A stretch of 64,000 bases of DNA from Ruminiclostridium sufflavum DSM 19573 (GCF_003208175.1 NZ_QKMR01000006.1:144696-208695); one strand, 5' to 3'. Positions 35,703 through 45,245 are shown, numbered from the stretch's first letter. The notes: a model not told the origin generated them from the sequence alone. Numbers and translations are program-made.

Positions 35703-36167
35703 ATGACCGACATACAGGTTGTGATATTTAATTTGAACGATGAATTATGCAGTGTTGATACATCAATTGTTTATAAAATTGAAAAGTATGGTGAGGTCTC
35801 ACTTGTGCCGCAAATGCCGGACTATATTAAGGGCCTGTACAATTTAAGAGGCAAGGTAGTTCCTATCGTGGATTTGAATAAAAGGTTTAATATGGGTGAT
35901 TCTGAGATAACTGCAAAAACGAAAATTATTATTACTGAGGATGATAACCAGCTATTTGGGTTTATAGTTGATAATGTTATGGAAATAGTCACCTTAAATG
36001 AAAAAGCAATTGAGAAATCCGAGGCTGTCCTGCGTGTAAATAAAAACAGGTATATTAAGGGGATAGGGAAAAAGGATAATAAGCTGTTTTCGATTATTGA
36101 TCTGAATGAAATTCTAAATACACAAGAGGTACAGGAAGTAAAAGAAGTAATTTCAAATAAAGAATAA
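35703..36167 (+). CDS. cheW: CheW-type chemotaxis coupling protein
   Basis: 154 residues, a single CheW domain: FNLNDELCSVDTSIVYKIEKYGEVSLVPQMPDYIKGLYNLRGKVVPIVDLNKRF and a late NRYIKGIGKKDNKLFSIIDLNEIL. CheW links chemoreceptors to the kinase CheA. No CheA or CheY lies next to it; the chemoreceptor at 58747 is a possible partner. AATTGGAGGGG lies upstream. A terminator follows. Confidence 0.9.
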   Translation: MTDIQVVIFNLNDELCSVDTSIVYKIEKYGEVSLVPQMPDYIKGLYNLRGKVVPIVDLNKRFNMGDSEITAKTKIIITEDDNQLFGFIVDNVMEIVTLNEKAIEKSEAVLRVNKNRYIKGIGKKDNKLFSIIDLNEILNTQEVQEVKEVISNKE

Positions 36168-36180
36168 GGACTTTGGAATA

Positions 36181-36214
36181 AAAGCGGTGCTTGCCAAAAA
36201 GGAAGCACCGCTTT
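36181..36214 (+). terminator. Terminator after cheW
   Basis: AAAGCGGTGCTT (36181-36192) pairs with AAGCACCGCTTT (36203-36214), followed by a T-rich tail. Confidence 0.8.
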
Positions 36215-36252
36215 TATATATAGTACTGATAAACAAAGCTGTATAGTTTGCC

Positions 36253-36275
36253 AAAAGTCAATTACTATCAGCTTT
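36253..36275. repeat. Dispersed repeat end fragment
   Basis: AAAAGTCAATTACTATCAGC matches the family end (reverse orientation); the remainder is absent. It abuts the ychF stop. Confidence 0.45.
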
Positions 36276-36277
36276 AG

Positions 36278-37372
36278 TTATACGTTAAATCTGAATAAGG
36301 TAACATCTCCATCCTGCATAACATATTCTTTTCCTTCGGATCTGACCAGCCCTTTTTCTTTAGCGGCATTGTACGAGCCGCAATTCATTAAATCATTATA
36401 AGAAACAATTTCAGCCCTTATGAAGCCTCTTTCAAAGTCACTATGGATTTTACCGGCAGCCTGCGGTGCCTTTGTTCCTTTGATAATTGTCCAAGCCCTG
36501 ACTTCTTGCGGGCCTGCTGTAAGAAAGCTTATAAGGCCGAGAATTTTGTAGCTGGCTTTGACCAATTTGTCCAGACCTGACTCTTCCAATCCCATTGCTT
36601 CAAGGAAGTCCGCCTTTTCCTCCTCTGCAAGCTGAGCAATTTCCTCTTCTATTTTGGCACAAATAACCATTACCTCAGAAGCTTCGGAAGAAGCAACCTC
36701 ATTTAGTTCAGACAAAAACCTGTTGCCGGCAAGCTCGGAAAGATCGTTTTCCGACACATTTGCAGCATACAGTACCGGTTTTGATGTAATAAGAAACAAT
36801 TGATCTGCAATTTGCTGCTGTTCATGGTCGAAGGCCAATGATCTGGCAGGCTTGCCGCTTTCCAAGTGAGACTTTATTGCTTCAAAGACCTCCAGTTCAG
36901 ACTGGAACTTTTTGTCACCGGATTTCATCATTTTTCTGGTTCTGTCAATTCGGCGTTCAAGCATTTCTATGTCGGCAAATATCAACTCTAAATTAATGGT
37001 TTCAACATCCCGCTTAGGACCGATTGAACCGTCAACGTGAACGATGTTTCCATCTTCAAAGCATCTCACAACATGAACGATGGCATCAACTTCTCTTATA
37101 TGAGACAGAAATTTGTTGCCCAAACCTTCTCCCTTGCTTGCACCCTTAACCAAACCTGCAATGTCAACAAATTCGATTACTGTCGGAGTGATTTTCTCAG
37201 GATTATACATTTTAGCAAGCATATCCAATCGCTCATCCGGAACGGATACAATTCCAACGTTAGGTTCAATAGTGCAAAAGGGGTAATTCGCACTTTCCGC
37301 ACCGGCCTTTGTGATAGCATTAAATAAAGTACTTTTCCCTACATTCGGTAGACCTACAATGCCTAGTTTCAT
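36278..37372 (-). CDS. ychF: Redox-regulated ATPase/GTPase YchF
   Basis: 364 residues: G1 [26 protein letters not shown] switch, G3 [17 protein letters not shown], then the insertion coiled coil and a C-terminal TGS-like domain (about 275-364) with [35 protein letters not shown]. YchF prefers ATP and binds ribosomes. Length and motifs are complete. Confidence 0.95.
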   Translation of the reverse strand: MKLGIVGLPNVGKSTLFNAITKAGAESANYPFCTIEPNVGIVSVPDERLDMLAKMYNPEKITPTVIEFVDIAGLVKGASKGEGLGNKFLSHIREVDAIVHVVRCFEDGNIVHVDGSIGPKRDVETINLELIFADIEMLERRIDRTRKMMKSGDKKFQSELEVFEAIKSHLESGKPARSLAFDHEQQQIADQLFLITSKPVLYAANVSENDLSELAGNRFLSELNEVASSEASEVMVICAKIEEEIAQLAEEEKADFLEAMGLEESGLDKLVKASYKILGLISFLTAGPQEVRAWTIIKGTKAPQAAGKIHSDFERGFIRAEIVSYNDLMNCGSYNAAKEKGLVRSEGKEYVMQDGDVTLFRFNV

Positions 37373-37470
37373 TTATAATTATCCTCTCATGGTTATTAAA
37401 CATTAAAACATCATAAAGATTATACACTTTATAATTTTTCAATGCAATAACAATAAGGTTTTGCCTCAAT

Positions 37471-37623
37471 TTAAACCTTCGTGTTTTTTGAATACTTGTA
37501 GTATTCGGTAATTAGTTCATCCAGATCATGACTGAGAGTCAAAATTGATTCACTGTCTAAGCTACATTTTTCTATTTCACTATTAAGTGTTTCTCTTAGC
37601 TTGTTAATCCTATCCTCTAGCAT
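37471..37623 (-). CDS. Spo0E-like sporulation regulatory phosphatase
   Basis: 50 residues, with GGAGG 7 nt upstream on the minus strand. The core reads SHDLDELITEYYKYSK, matching the Spo0E motif SxxLDxLIxxYY. Spo0E-family proteins dephosphorylate phospho-Spo0A and restrain entry into sporulation. The N-terminal part is a helix LEDRINKLRETLNSEIEKC. Too short for automatic calling in many pipelines. Confidence 0.82.
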   Translation of the reverse strand: MLEDRINKLRETLNSEIEKCSLDSESILTLSHDLDELITEYYKYSKNTKV

Positions 37624-37824
37624 ACAAAACCTCCTGCACGCATCTACCCGTTTATATGATTTTTAAGCTTGCATGATAAGTTACAGTGCTGTACCAATAT
37701 AATTGCATAAATGGAACGAATTACCACATGAATATATTATAAAATTCAAAATGAATTATGTCAATATAATAACAGAAAAAATTGTTGACTAAAATGCACT
37801 TTGCAACTTATTAAAAGGGAATGT

Positions 37825-37853
37825 TTGACAATTTTTAAGCGAAAATTTATAAT
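37825..37853 (+). promoter_or_regulatory. Consensus promoter of the XRE regulator gene
   Basis: TTGACA (37825-37830), 17-bp spacer, TATAAT (37848-37853): perfect consensus. The start ATG is 33 bp downstream. Confidence 0.85.
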
Positions 37854-37886
37854 AATACTGTATATAAAATAAGAAAGGAGCTGCTT

Positions 37887-38225
37887 ATGGAAATTACCGT
37901 TGGGGAGAGATTAAAACAATTAGTAAGAGAGAAAGGTCTGGAGCAACAGGAAGTTGCGGCACAACTGAATATTAAATCACCAACTTTTAACGGATATGTA
38001 GGCAATAAGAGGGAACCTTCTATATCGAGGCTAAAGCAGCTTGCCAGCTATTTTGATGTATCTGTGGATTATTTGATCGGCTTAAATGATATTAGAAATC
38101 CCTATCTAAGCCATTTGTCGGAGGAAATAAACAGTTTTATACAAAACCCGGATAATCAAACTTATATTGAACTGGCAAAGGATATTAAAGAAAGGACATT
38201 GGGTAAAAACAGAAAAGCTCTGTAA
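37887..38225 (+). CDS. XRE-family transcriptional regulator
   Basis: 112 residues. A Cro/CI-type helix-turn-helix fills residues 5-65 (GERLKQLVREKGLEQQEVAAQLNIKSPTFNGYVGNKREPSISRLKQLASYFDVSVDYLIGL). The C-terminal 45 residues are unassigned. Strong promoter and AAGGAG ribosome site. Likely a repressor; no target visible, although the divergent Spo0E-like gene is a neighbour. Confidence 0.85.
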   Translation: MEITVGERLKQLVREKGLEQQEVAAQLNIKSPTFNGYVGNKREPSISRLKQLASYFDVSVDYLIGLNDIRNPYLSHLSEEINSFIQNPDNQTYIELAKDIKERTLGKNRKAL

Positions 38226-38799
38226 GTAATTAAACCAGTACAATAGACAAAAAGCTTATTCATATAATTTAATCCGAAAATAAGCCTATATCAATTTATA
38301 CAATTATATAGCCGCGATTTCGATAATTATAAATAGAAAACTTTTGCCTTAAGTCAAGCACTATCGGCTGGTAGTTTGGGTTCTGAGGCTAATCTCCACA
38401 TCTGGCTTCAGCATAATAAATTATACAAACCCAAACTGCATTGAAAGCCGGCTTAAAAGCAGTATGCCTGAAAAGGCGATGAAAATATCGTCCTGAAGGC
38501 TGTCAACAGTAATTAATTTTAATAATATAATAGAGGCGCTGTTATATTATACTATATTAAATTTTCGGATTTTCTTATCATTTTATCTTGATTTTATTGA
38601 TTTTTTTAAAAAATTAATATATATTTAGCGTGCAGTGTTTTAGCGTATGTAAAATTAGCTGCTGATTCGGTGTTGTCATTGTATTTATTTTTTTTCAGAC
38701 ATATGACTTTATTTGTCGTATACTTTATTGAAATGCATTTTTAAAAACCAAAAATTATTAAGAGGATAATATACATCAAAATAAGGCAGGAGGAATATT
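38226..38799. other. Long intergenic region with repeat copy 4
   Basis: Holds the full-length repeat 38351-38520, then a very AT-rich stretch (38521-38780) with TTTTTTAAAAAATT-like runs, presumably the promoter region of the TM2 gene. No coding frame with a ribosome site is seen. Confidence 0.6.
38351..38520. repeat. Dispersed repeat, copy 4 (long, reverse orientation)
   Basis: AAGTCAAGCACTATCGGCTGGTAGTTTGGGTT...CTGAGGC on one side, CAAACCCAAACTGCATTGAAAGCCGGCTTAAAAGC in the middle, GGCGATGAAAATATCGTCC and a CAGTAATTAATTTT end. It carries the same blocks as copies 8-10. Confidence 0.65.
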
Positions 38800-39198
38800 A
38801 TGTATTGCAGAAATTGCGGAAGTGTTATGAATGATCATGCTGCTATATGTGTAACGTGCGGAGTTCCGGTGGGAAAGGGAAGCAATTATTGTCCGATGTG
38901 TGGTGAGACAACGGATTCAATGGCTCAGGTATGTATGAGGTGCGGTGCGAATTTGATTATTTACGGTCAGCAGAAGTCAAAGCTGGCGGCAGGCTTGTTC
39001 GGCATTTTTCTTGGAGTATTCGGAGTTCATAGATTTTATTTAGGAAATATTGGAATTGGTGTTGCACAGCTGTTAATAACAGTTCTGTCATGCGGTCTTC
39101 TATCATGGGCAACCTTTATATGGGGATTGATTGAAGGGATATTAATTTTATCGGGAACTATCAACACTGACGCAAAGGGTGTTGCCTTAAAGGATTAG
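38800..39198 (+). CDS. TM2 domain protein with zinc ribbons
   Basis: 132 residues: two Cys4 zinc-ribbon-like modules (CRNCG..CVTCG and CPMCG..CMRCG, residues 3-50), then a TM2 domain with two membrane helices (AAGLFGIFLGVFGVHRFYLGNIGIGVAQLLI) and an aspartate-poor turn. Such proteins are common and of unknown function. GGAGG lies upstream. Confidence 0.82.
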   Translation: MYCRNCGSVMNDHAAICVTCGVPVGKGSNYCPMCGETTDSMAQVCMRCGANLIIYGQQKSKLAAGLFGIFLGVFGVHRFYLGNIGIGVAQLLITVLSCGLLSWATFIWGLIEGILILSGTINTDAKGVALKD

Positions 39199-39266
39199 CC
39201 GAGACAGCAATTTGATTTCAAAAACCAACTATGAGCAGCGCTGTACACATCTGAAGAGTTAAAAAT

Positions 39267-39292
39267 AAAAAAAGACCAAAAGGTCTTTTTTT
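39267..39292. terminator. Bidirectional terminator between TM2 and ferredoxin genes
   Basis: AAAAAAAGACC / GGTCTTTTTTT stem with an AAAA loop between convergent genes; the right arm overlaps the last bases of the ferredoxin gene. Confidence 0.75.
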
Positions 39293-39479
39293 ATTCAATA
39301 TCTATTACACTCACAGGGCAGCCGTCTCTGGCTTCTTCCGCTTCACCTTCGTTTTCTTCCGGGATGTCATCCTCGATAGCTTCGGCTTTTCCGTCTTCGT
39401 TCATGATAAAAACAGCAGGACATACTGAAAAACACAACCCACAGCCAATACATCCTTCTTGGTCAACAGACGCTCTCAT
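39291..39479 (-). CDS. Ferredoxin, single [4Fe-4S] type
   Basis: 62 residues: CIGCGLCFSVCP (cluster ligands C-x2-C-x2-C) and a distal CPVSVI, the layout of one-cluster ferredoxins of Thermotoga/Clostridium type, with an acidic central region. Soluble low-potential electron carrier, likely partner for the 2-oxoacid oxidoreductase nearby. AGGAGG precedes the ATG on the minus strand. Confidence 0.9.
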   Translation of the reverse strand: MRASVDQEGCIGCGLCFSVCPAVFIMNEDGKAEAIEDDIPEENEGEAEEARDGCPVSVIDIE

Positions 39480-39780
39480 ATTTTTTTCCTCCTCTGAATA
39501 ATTGTTAATGTAAAGCAGCTTAATAAAGGGGTAACCCGCAGAACCGCATTATGCAGCTAAGCTTGTCTGACTGCTTTTCCCCAAGAGGCTTCACACCTTC
39601 AATAATTTATAATACTGCCTTGTATTATTCCAAATCAATAGGGAAATATACCATAAAATAAATTTATCTGCGAAGGTTGAGCTTATAATATAAAAAATAA
39701 TTGTCAGTTGAAATATATTTGTAAATACATTTGCCTTTTTTGTATAAAATACATTAGAGATGTTTTAGAGGAGGCAGTAC
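39480..39780. other. Intergenic region upstream of the 39781 gene
   Basis: Divergent promoter region. A TTTGCCTTTTTTGTATAAAATAC stretch (39730-39752) looks like a promoter with an extended -10; GAGGAGG follows before the ATG. Nothing else recognised. Confidence 0.5.
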
Positions 39781-40629
39781 ATGAGAAAATTATATTTATC
39801 CATACTGTATGTCTTATTGCTTTCACTTGTTATCAGCGGAGCTATTCTGCTTAGCAAGCCTTCGGAAAAAAACAGAGCTGCCGGCAATATTGGCAACATC
39901 GGCGCTTCTTATATAAAAAACAGCTTATATATAAGCCGGGAATTAAAAAAAGAAGAAATAGAGGTTGTTAATAATTCTCCGGACATTGATTTACATGCTT
40001 ACCTTGCCGAGGATAAATACGGCAGGGTTTCCTTGAATCTGACGTATAGCCTGTCAGGACGGCGTATAATTAAAAAAATAGATAAATCAAGCTTGCCGGA
40101 AATCCGGAATATGTTCAGTTTCAGAGAGCTAAGCGGTGAAGGGTACAGGCTTTATAGCATGATTCTGAATAAAAATATGAAAAAGCTTTATTTTTATGCT
40201 GAAAGAAAAAAAGATAAAAAATACACACACACAACGGTATACTCCTATAATATGGAAAATTCGCAAATTGAGAAAATAATTTATGGCTATGGTGAATTCA
40301 GTAAATTTTTTATATCACCAGAGGGAGAATACAATGCCTTTTCTTATAAGGTTTGTCCGCTGAATATATCCGGAAATGAAAAAACAGTTACAATAATAAT
40401 AAGCTGCTCAAATGACAAAATTGTATTTAACAGTGATGCGGACAGTGTCCGGAAACCAATCGGCACAACCGGCAATTTTTATGTTTACAGCTATGATTTT
40501 ATAGGTTGGAGGCTTAATAGCATATGTGAATTAAATCAGCAGATCAGAGCCAAAGATAATCAGAGGAATATGATAAAAAGTACTGTAAAATATAATCTTA
40601 ACGGTAAAACAAGCAATAGCGGCAAATAA
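39781..40629 (+). CDS. Uncharacterised membrane-anchored protein
   Basis: 282 residues. One N-terminal membrane helix (about 6-26), rest predicted extracytoplasmic and rich in Lys, Ser, Asn and Tyr, with beta-like segments such as KYTHTTVYSYN and GNFYVYSYDFIGWRL. No known motif or Cys pair is visible. GGAGG upstream. Between a ferredoxin and tcdA, neither suggests a function. Confidence 0.6.
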   Translation: MRKLYLSILYVLLLSLVISGAILLSKPSEKNRAAGNIGNIGASYIKNSLYISRELKKEEIEVVNNSPDIDLHAYLAEDKYGRVSLNLTYSLSGRRIIKKIDKSSLPEIRNMFSFRELSGEGYRLYSMILNKNMKKLYFYAERKKDKKYTHTTVYSYNMENSQIEKIIYGYGEFSKFFISPEGEYNAFSYKVCPLNISGNEKTVTIIISCSNDKIVFNSDADSVRKPIGTTGNFYVYSYDFIGWRLNSICELNQQIRAKDNQRNMIKSTVKYNLNGKTSNSGK

Positions 40630-40741
40630 TAGGCCGGTTTTTTGCAACAGCGGGAAGAAGAAACTTGTTTTAGGAATATAATTAGTGTATTCTTATTATT
40701 ATCAAAAAGCTGTTTAAAGGTGTTGGATGGGAGTAATTAAA

Positions 40742-41512
40742 ATGTTACATGAGTTTTCAAGAAGTGAACTGATTATAGGAGCGGACGGACTTGAAAAGCT
40801 GAAAAACAGTAAGGTAGCCGTATTTGGTATAGGAGGAGTCGGCTCATTTACCGTAGAGGCTCTGGTACGCTGCGGAGTTGGACAGGTTGTATTGATAGAT
40901 GATGACTGTGTTTGCCTGACCAACTTAAACAGGCAGCTGCACGCAACAAGAAAGACTGTCGGCAAGCCAAAGGTAGAGGCCATGAGGGAAAGAATTCTGG
41001 ATATAAACCCAAATTGCAAGGTTTCAACAATTCAGAAATTTTACATGCCGGATGTTGCGGAAGAGTTAATTGATAAGAGCTATAGCTATATTGTTGATGC
41101 AATTGACACTGTTACGGCCAAGATAGATTTGGCTGTAAGAGCAAATGACCTTGGAATTCCCGTTATAAGTGCGATGGGGGCAGGCAATAAGCTTGATCCC
41201 ACTAAGTTTGAGGTGGCCGATATCTATAAAACCTCTGTCGATCCATTGGCAAGGGTAGTCAGGAAGGAGCTTAGAAGCCGCGGAATTAAAAGCTTAAAGG
41301 TTGTATATTCCAAGGAAGAACCTGTTAAACCTGTAGAAACTGAAACTTCAAGCTGCAGCAGCAGTTGTATCTGCCCTAAGGGAACAGCAAGAAAATGCAC
41401 AGTGAAGCATCAAATTCCGGGGAGCTTGTCATTTGTTCCTTCTGTAATGGGTCTGATTATAGCAGGGGAAGTGATTAAGGACTTAATCGGATGGGAAGGA
41501 ACTGCAGGCTGA
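40742..41512 (+). CDS. tcdA: tRNA threonylcarbamoyladenosine dehydratase TcdA (CsdL)
   Basis: 256 residues from the ATG at 40742 (GGGAG at 40729-40733). ThiF/E1 fold: GIGGVGSFTVEALVRCGVG nucleotide loop, DDDCVCLTNLNRQLHA, and DAIDTVTAKIDL. It converts t6A to cyclic ct6A at position 37 of ANN-decoding tRNAs. The stretch SSCSSSCICPKGTARKC is a Cys-rich variable insertion of this family. Confidence 0.9.
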   Translation: MLHEFSRSELIIGADGLEKLKNSKVAVFGIGGVGSFTVEALVRCGVGQVVLIDDDCVCLTNLNRQLHATRKTVGKPKVEAMRERILDINPNCKVSTIQKFYMPDVAEELIDKSYSYIVDAIDTVTAKIDLAVRANDLGIPVISAMGAGNKLDPTKFEVADIYKTSVDPLARVVRKELRSRGIKSLKVVYSKEEPVKPVETETSSCSSSCICPKGTARKCTVKHQIPGSLSFVPSVMGLIIAGEVIKDLIGWEGTAG

Positions 41513-41598
41513 AGCAAGGTGTGTACTAATATTTTCTAAATAAAAAATGCTTTAAAGGGCATAAAGATGGTATATAAAAATCTGAGGTGATAAAATAA

Positions 41599-42279
41599 AT
41601 GTTTGAAAAACGAATAAATATTTTTACAGGCCATTTTGGAAGCGGTAAAACTGAGGTTGCTGTAAATTATACTTTAAGGCTGGCGGAAGCGGGCCACAAG
41701 GCTGCAATTGTTGACTTCGACATAATAAATCCCTATTTCAGAACGGCTGATGCCAAAGAAGAGCTTGAAAAAAATAATGTCCGGGTGCTTTTGCCAAGAT
41801 ATGCAAACACGAACGTAGATATTCCTGCCATTCCTGCTGAGATATATTCTTTGTTTCAGGACAAGTCATACAAGGTGGTTCTTGATGTCGGCGGCGACGA
41901 TCTGGGTGCAAAAGCTGTTTCAAGGTTTAAGGAAGAGATAACAGGTGATGATTATGAAATGTTTTTCGTAATTAACACAAAGAGGGGCATGACCGATACG
42001 GCAGAAAAAATATATGAAATGCTTGCATTAATTGAAGAGGGTGCAAATGTAAAGGTGACAAAGCTGATTAATAACAGCAATTTGCTGGGGGATACCTCAC
42101 CTGAAACCATACTTCACGGCAATGATATTATTTCTGAGGTTTCGGAAAAAACAGGGCTTCCAATAGCTATTACGGCAGGAATGGAAGAGGTGATAAACGG
42201 GCTGGGCAGTTTTGAGCTGAGCGGATCTGAAATATTAACCATGAAAAAGCAGATTTTTCTTCCATGGGATAAGGGATAA
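41599..42279 (+). CDS. P-loop ATPase, MinD/ArsA-like
   Basis: 226 residues with a deviant P-loop GHFGSGKTEVAVNYTLRLAEAGHKAAIVDFDIINPYFRTAD at the N-terminus and KVVLDVGGDDLGAKAVSRF as Walker B. No MinD membrane helix. Similar ATPases lie just before VOR/KOR gene sets in other clostridia; a maturation or regulatory role is possible but not shown. Only 226 bp separate it from the ferredoxin subunit gene. Confidence 0.7.
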   Translation: MFEKRINIFTGHFGSGKTEVAVNYTLRLAEAGHKAAIVDFDIINPYFRTADAKEELEKNNVRVLLPRYANTNVDIPAIPAEIYSLFQDKSYKVVLDVGGDDLGAKAVSRFKEEITGDDYEMFFVINTKRGMTDTAEKIYEMLALIEEGANVKVTKLINNSNLLGDTSPETILHGNDIISEVSEKTGLPIAITAGMEEVINGLGSFELSGSEILTMKKQIFLPWDKG

Positions 42280-42281
42280 GG

Positions 42282-42315
42282 CACTATCGGCCGGTAGTAA
42301 TTGACTTTAATTGAC
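42282..42315. repeat. Dispersed repeat, copy 5 (end fragment)
   Basis: CACTATCGGCCGGTAGTAATTGACTTTAATTGACTGG is the right end of the family with a small duplication of TTAATTGAC. Confidence 0.55.
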
Positions 42316-42506
42316 TGGAATTATTTTATTTTCATGATTTTTGAAGTTTATTCTTCAAAACTTGCAAATATAGATAAAGAGTTTTATAATTAAACAATAG
42401 TTTTAGTCCATTTATTTCGGCAACAAACCATTAATAAGGTTGATGACCGATATATTTTTATGTGGAAAAGTCTGTAAATCAATAAAATATAAGTGAGGTT
42501 TTGATA

Positions 42507-42713
42507 ATGGCAAAAGTTATATTCCATGAGGAAAGATGCAAAGGCTGTAAGCTTTGTATAACAGTATGTCCAAAAAAAATTGTCATAATGAAATCTGATA
42601 AATTAAATCAGAAGGGTTTTCATCCTGCCGGCGTAGAGGAAATGGATAAATGCATCGGATGTGCTTTCTGTGCTACAGTTTGTCCTGATTGCGTTATCGA
42701 AGTTGAGAAGTAA
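42507..42713 (+). CDS. 2-oxoacid:ferredoxin oxidoreductase, ferredoxin-like delta subunit
   Basis: 68 residues with two [4Fe-4S] motifs, CKGCKLCITVCP and CIGCAFCATVCPDC. It passes electrons from the TPP centre to soluble ferredoxin. ATG at 42507 after GTGAGG. First gene of the delta-alpha-beta-gamma set. Confidence 0.88.
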   Translation: MAKVIFHEERCKGCKLCITVCPKKIVIMKSDKLNQKGFHPAGVEEMDKCIGCAFCATVCPDCVIEVEK

Positions 42714-42828
42714 ATCTTTTTTATTCACAAATACTGTCCTTTAGGCGTGGTTTTAATTATGAAACAGTATAAATTTTTATATGTTAATTATGAGTCATAG
42801 GTGATATGACTATTTTGGAGGGAAAGAA

Positions 42829-43887
42829 ATGGCTGAAAAATTATTAATGAAGGGTAATGAAGTAATTGCAGAAGCCGCTTTAAGAGCAGGCTGCAGACAC
42901 TACTTCGGTTATCCGATTACACCACAGACAGAAGTTGCTCATTATATGGCAAAAGTGATGCCAAAAGTAAATGGCACCTTTATTCAGGCAGAAAGCGAAG
43001 TGGCGGCGATAAATATGGTTTACGGTGCTGCGGCTGCGGGGGCGCGTGTTTTGACATCCTCATCAAGCCCGGGAGTAAGTCTGAAGCAGGAGGGAATTTC
43101 TTATATCGCGGGCGCAGAGCTTCCGGCGGTATTGGTAAATATTGTACGCTGCGGACCAGGCTTGGGAGGTATCCAAGCTGCTCAATGTGATTATTTTCAA
43201 GCATGCAAGGGCGGCGGTCATGGTGACTATAAAAACATAGTTCTTGCACCCTCAAGTGTTCAAGAGCTGTACGAGCTGACCGTTCATGCATTTAACCTTG
43301 CGGACAAGTACAGGATGCTTGCCATGATATTAGGTGACGGTATGCTTGGGCAAATGATGGAAGCTGTTGAGTTTAAGGATAAAGAGGAAATATACAGTGC
43401 GGATAAAGACTGGGCTTGTACCGGTACAAAGATGCAAAGAGAGAGTAATGATATAACATCTATTTATATACAGCCGGAGGTGCTTGAAGGACTTAACAGA
43501 AAGCTTCAGGCAAAATACAGGCAGGTTGAGCAAAATGAGGCCATGGTTGAGACCTATAACTGCGATAATGCTGAAATAATTGTTACAGCTTACGGCACGG
43601 TTGCACGTATAATTAAGAATGTAATAAAGATGGCTGAAAATGAAGGCATACGGGTTGGATTAATCCGTCCTATCACCCTTTACCCATTCCCGGCTGCTGC
43701 TTACGAAAAGTATGCGGAAACACCCGAGGCATTTTTGAGCGTAGAGCTGAGTGCCGGTCAGATGGTGGAAGATGTGCGGCTTGCAGTAAACGGAAAATGT
43801 CCTGTTCACTTTTATGGGCGTACCGGAGGAGTTATTCCAAGTCAGATAGAGATTTTAAATGAAATTAAGAAAATCTTAAATAAATAG
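42829..43887 (+). CDS. vorB: 2-oxoacid:ferredoxin oxidoreductase alpha subunit (VorB-type)
   Basis: 352 residues: KGNEVIAEAALRAGCRHYFGYPITPQTEVAHYMA, IQAESEVAAINMVYGAAAAGARVLTSSSSPGVSLKQEGISYIAGAELPAVLVNIVRCGPGLGGIQ. The QAESE and SSSPGxSLxxE patterns are those of branched-chain 2-oxoacid (VOR) or 2-oxoglutarate (KOR) enzymes. Binds substrate with the beta subunit; decarboxylates 2-oxoacids to acyl-CoA with ferredoxin reduction. Which substrate cannot be decided here. Confidence 0.88.
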   Translation: MAEKLLMKGNEVIAEAALRAGCRHYFGYPITPQTEVAHYMAKVMPKVNGTFIQAESEVAAINMVYGAAAAGARVLTSSSSPGVSLKQEGISYIAGAELPAVLVNIVRCGPGLGGIQAAQCDYFQACKGGGHGDYKNIVLAPSSVQELYELTVHAFNLADKYRMLAMILGDGMLGQMMEAVEFKDKEEIYSADKDWACTGTKMQRESNDITSIYIQPEVLEGLNRKLQAKYRQVEQNEAMVETYNCDNAEIIVTAYGTVARIIKNVIKMAENEGIRVGLIRPITLYPFPAAAYEKYAETPEAFLSVELSAGQMVEDVRLAVNGKCPVHFYGRTGGVIPSQIEILNEIKKILNK

Positions 43888-43910
43888 AATTTAAGAATGG
43901 AGGGTAAAAA

Positions 43911-44657
43911 ATGGCAACTGTGTTTAAAAGGCCACATGCATTAAAAGAAAAAGAGCTTCACTATTGTCCCGGTTGTACTCATGGAATAATACACAGACTG
44001 ATAGCAGAGGTAATTGATGAATTAGATATAGAAGGTATTACGGTAGGTGTTTCGCCTGTCGGCTGTGCATATAACAATTATGAATATTTTAACTGTGATA
44101 TGGTTCAGGCTGCTCATGGAAGAGCGCCGGCCGTAGCAACCGGAATAAAAAGAGTAAATCCTGATAATTATGTATTTACTTATCAGGGTGACGGGGATCT
44201 TGCTGCTATAGGGACAGCTGAAATAGTTCATGCGGCGGCAAGAGGAGAAAAAATCACAACGGTATTCGTAAATAACGCCATTTATGGGATGACATCCGGT
44301 CAAATGGCTCCTACTACCTTGTTGGGGCAGGTGACAACAACTTCTCCTTATGGAAGAAAAGCAGAGATACATGGATTTCCAATCAATGTATGTGAATTGC
44401 TTTCCACATTGGAGGGAGCTGCTTACGTAGAGAGAACCTCCGTACATGATGTCAAGAATATAAAAAAGACAAAAGCTGCTATTAAAAAGGCCTTTGAGGT
44501 TCAAAAGGCTAAAAAAGGTTTCTCGATTGTCGAGGTATTGTCTACTTGCCCGACTAACTGGGGAATAAATCCAATAGATTCACTTAAATGGCTGGAGGAA
44601 AATATGCTTCCGCATTATCCTCTTGGAGTATTTAAGGGAAAGGATTTGGAGGTGTAA
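43911..44657 (+). CDS. 2-oxoacid:ferredoxin oxidoreductase beta subunit, TPP-binding
   Basis: 248 residues: YCPGCTHGIIHRLIAEV, SPVGCAYNNYEYFNCDMVQAAHGRAPAVATG, and the TPP motif YQGDGDLAAIGTAEIVHAAARGEKITTVFVNNAIYGMTSGQM. Forms the active site with the alpha subunit. GGAGGG upstream; 3 bp before the gamma gene. Confidence 0.9.
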   Translation: MATVFKRPHALKEKELHYCPGCTHGIIHRLIAEVIDELDIEGITVGVSPVGCAYNNYEYFNCDMVQAAHGRAPAVATGIKRVNPDNYVFTYQGDGDLAAIGTAEIVHAAARGEKITTVFVNNAIYGMTSGQMAPTTLLGQVTTTSPYGRKAEIHGFPINVCELLSTLEGAAYVERTSVHDVKNIKKTKAAIKKAFEVQKAKKGFSIVEVLSTCPTNWGINPIDSLKWLEENMLPHYPLGVFKGKDLEV

Positions 44658-44660
44658 AGT

Positions 44661-45194
44661 ATGAAACAGCTTGATTTAGTAATTGCAGGCTTTGGAGGAC
44701 AGGGTATATTGTCTGCCGGAAAGCTGCTTGCATATGCCGGAATGCTTGAAGGAAAGCATGTTTCATGGTTACCTTCATACGGCCCCGAGATGAGAGGCGG
44801 AACAGCCAATTGCAGTATTGTTATATCCGACGAGCCTATTGGTTCACCTATAATAGATTATCCCAATGCTTTAATTGCTATGAATGGCCCGTCCTTAGAG
44901 AAATTTGAAAAGAAAATTGTAAAAGGCGGTTTTATTATAACAAACAGCTCCTTAGTTGAGGGCAGGTCAATGAGAACTGATGTGGAATTTATCGGAGTGC
45001 CCGCTACAGAAATGGCTTCGGATATGGGGAATCTTACCTATGCGAACATCATAATTTTAGGAAAGCTGCTGGGCAAAACCGGAATTGTTAAAAAGGAAAG
45101 CTTCGAAGCCGCACTCAAGAAGGTTCTGCCGGAAAAGAAGCATTATATGATTCCTGATGAGATGAAAGCTCTTGTTATGGGTCATGATATATAA
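44661..45194 (+). CDS. 2-oxoacid:ferredoxin oxidoreductase gamma subunit
   Basis: 177 residues: LVIAGFGGQGILSAGKLLAYAGMLEGKHVSWLPSYGPEMRGGTANCSIVISDEPIGSP, the standard gamma domain. Last gene of the operon; overall order delta-alpha-beta-gamma. Confidence 0.9.
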   Translation: MKQLDLVIAGFGGQGILSAGKLLAYAGMLEGKHVSWLPSYGPEMRGGTANCSIVISDEPIGSPIIDYPNALIAMNGPSLEKFEKKIVKGGFIITNSSLVEGRSMRTDVEFIGVPATEMASDMGNLTYANIIILGKLLGKTGIVKKESFEAALKKVLPEKKHYMIPDEMKALVMGHDI

Positions 45195-45203
45195 AAAATA
45201 AAT

Positions 45204-45245
45204 AATACCCGGTATAATGTATAACTATATATCATACCGGGTATT
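45204..45245. terminator. Terminator after the oxidoreductase operon
   Basis: AATACCCGGTAT (45204-45215) pairs with ATACCGGGTATT (45234-45245), with a T-rich tail. Located between convergent genes, so it may serve glnN too. Confidence 0.75.
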
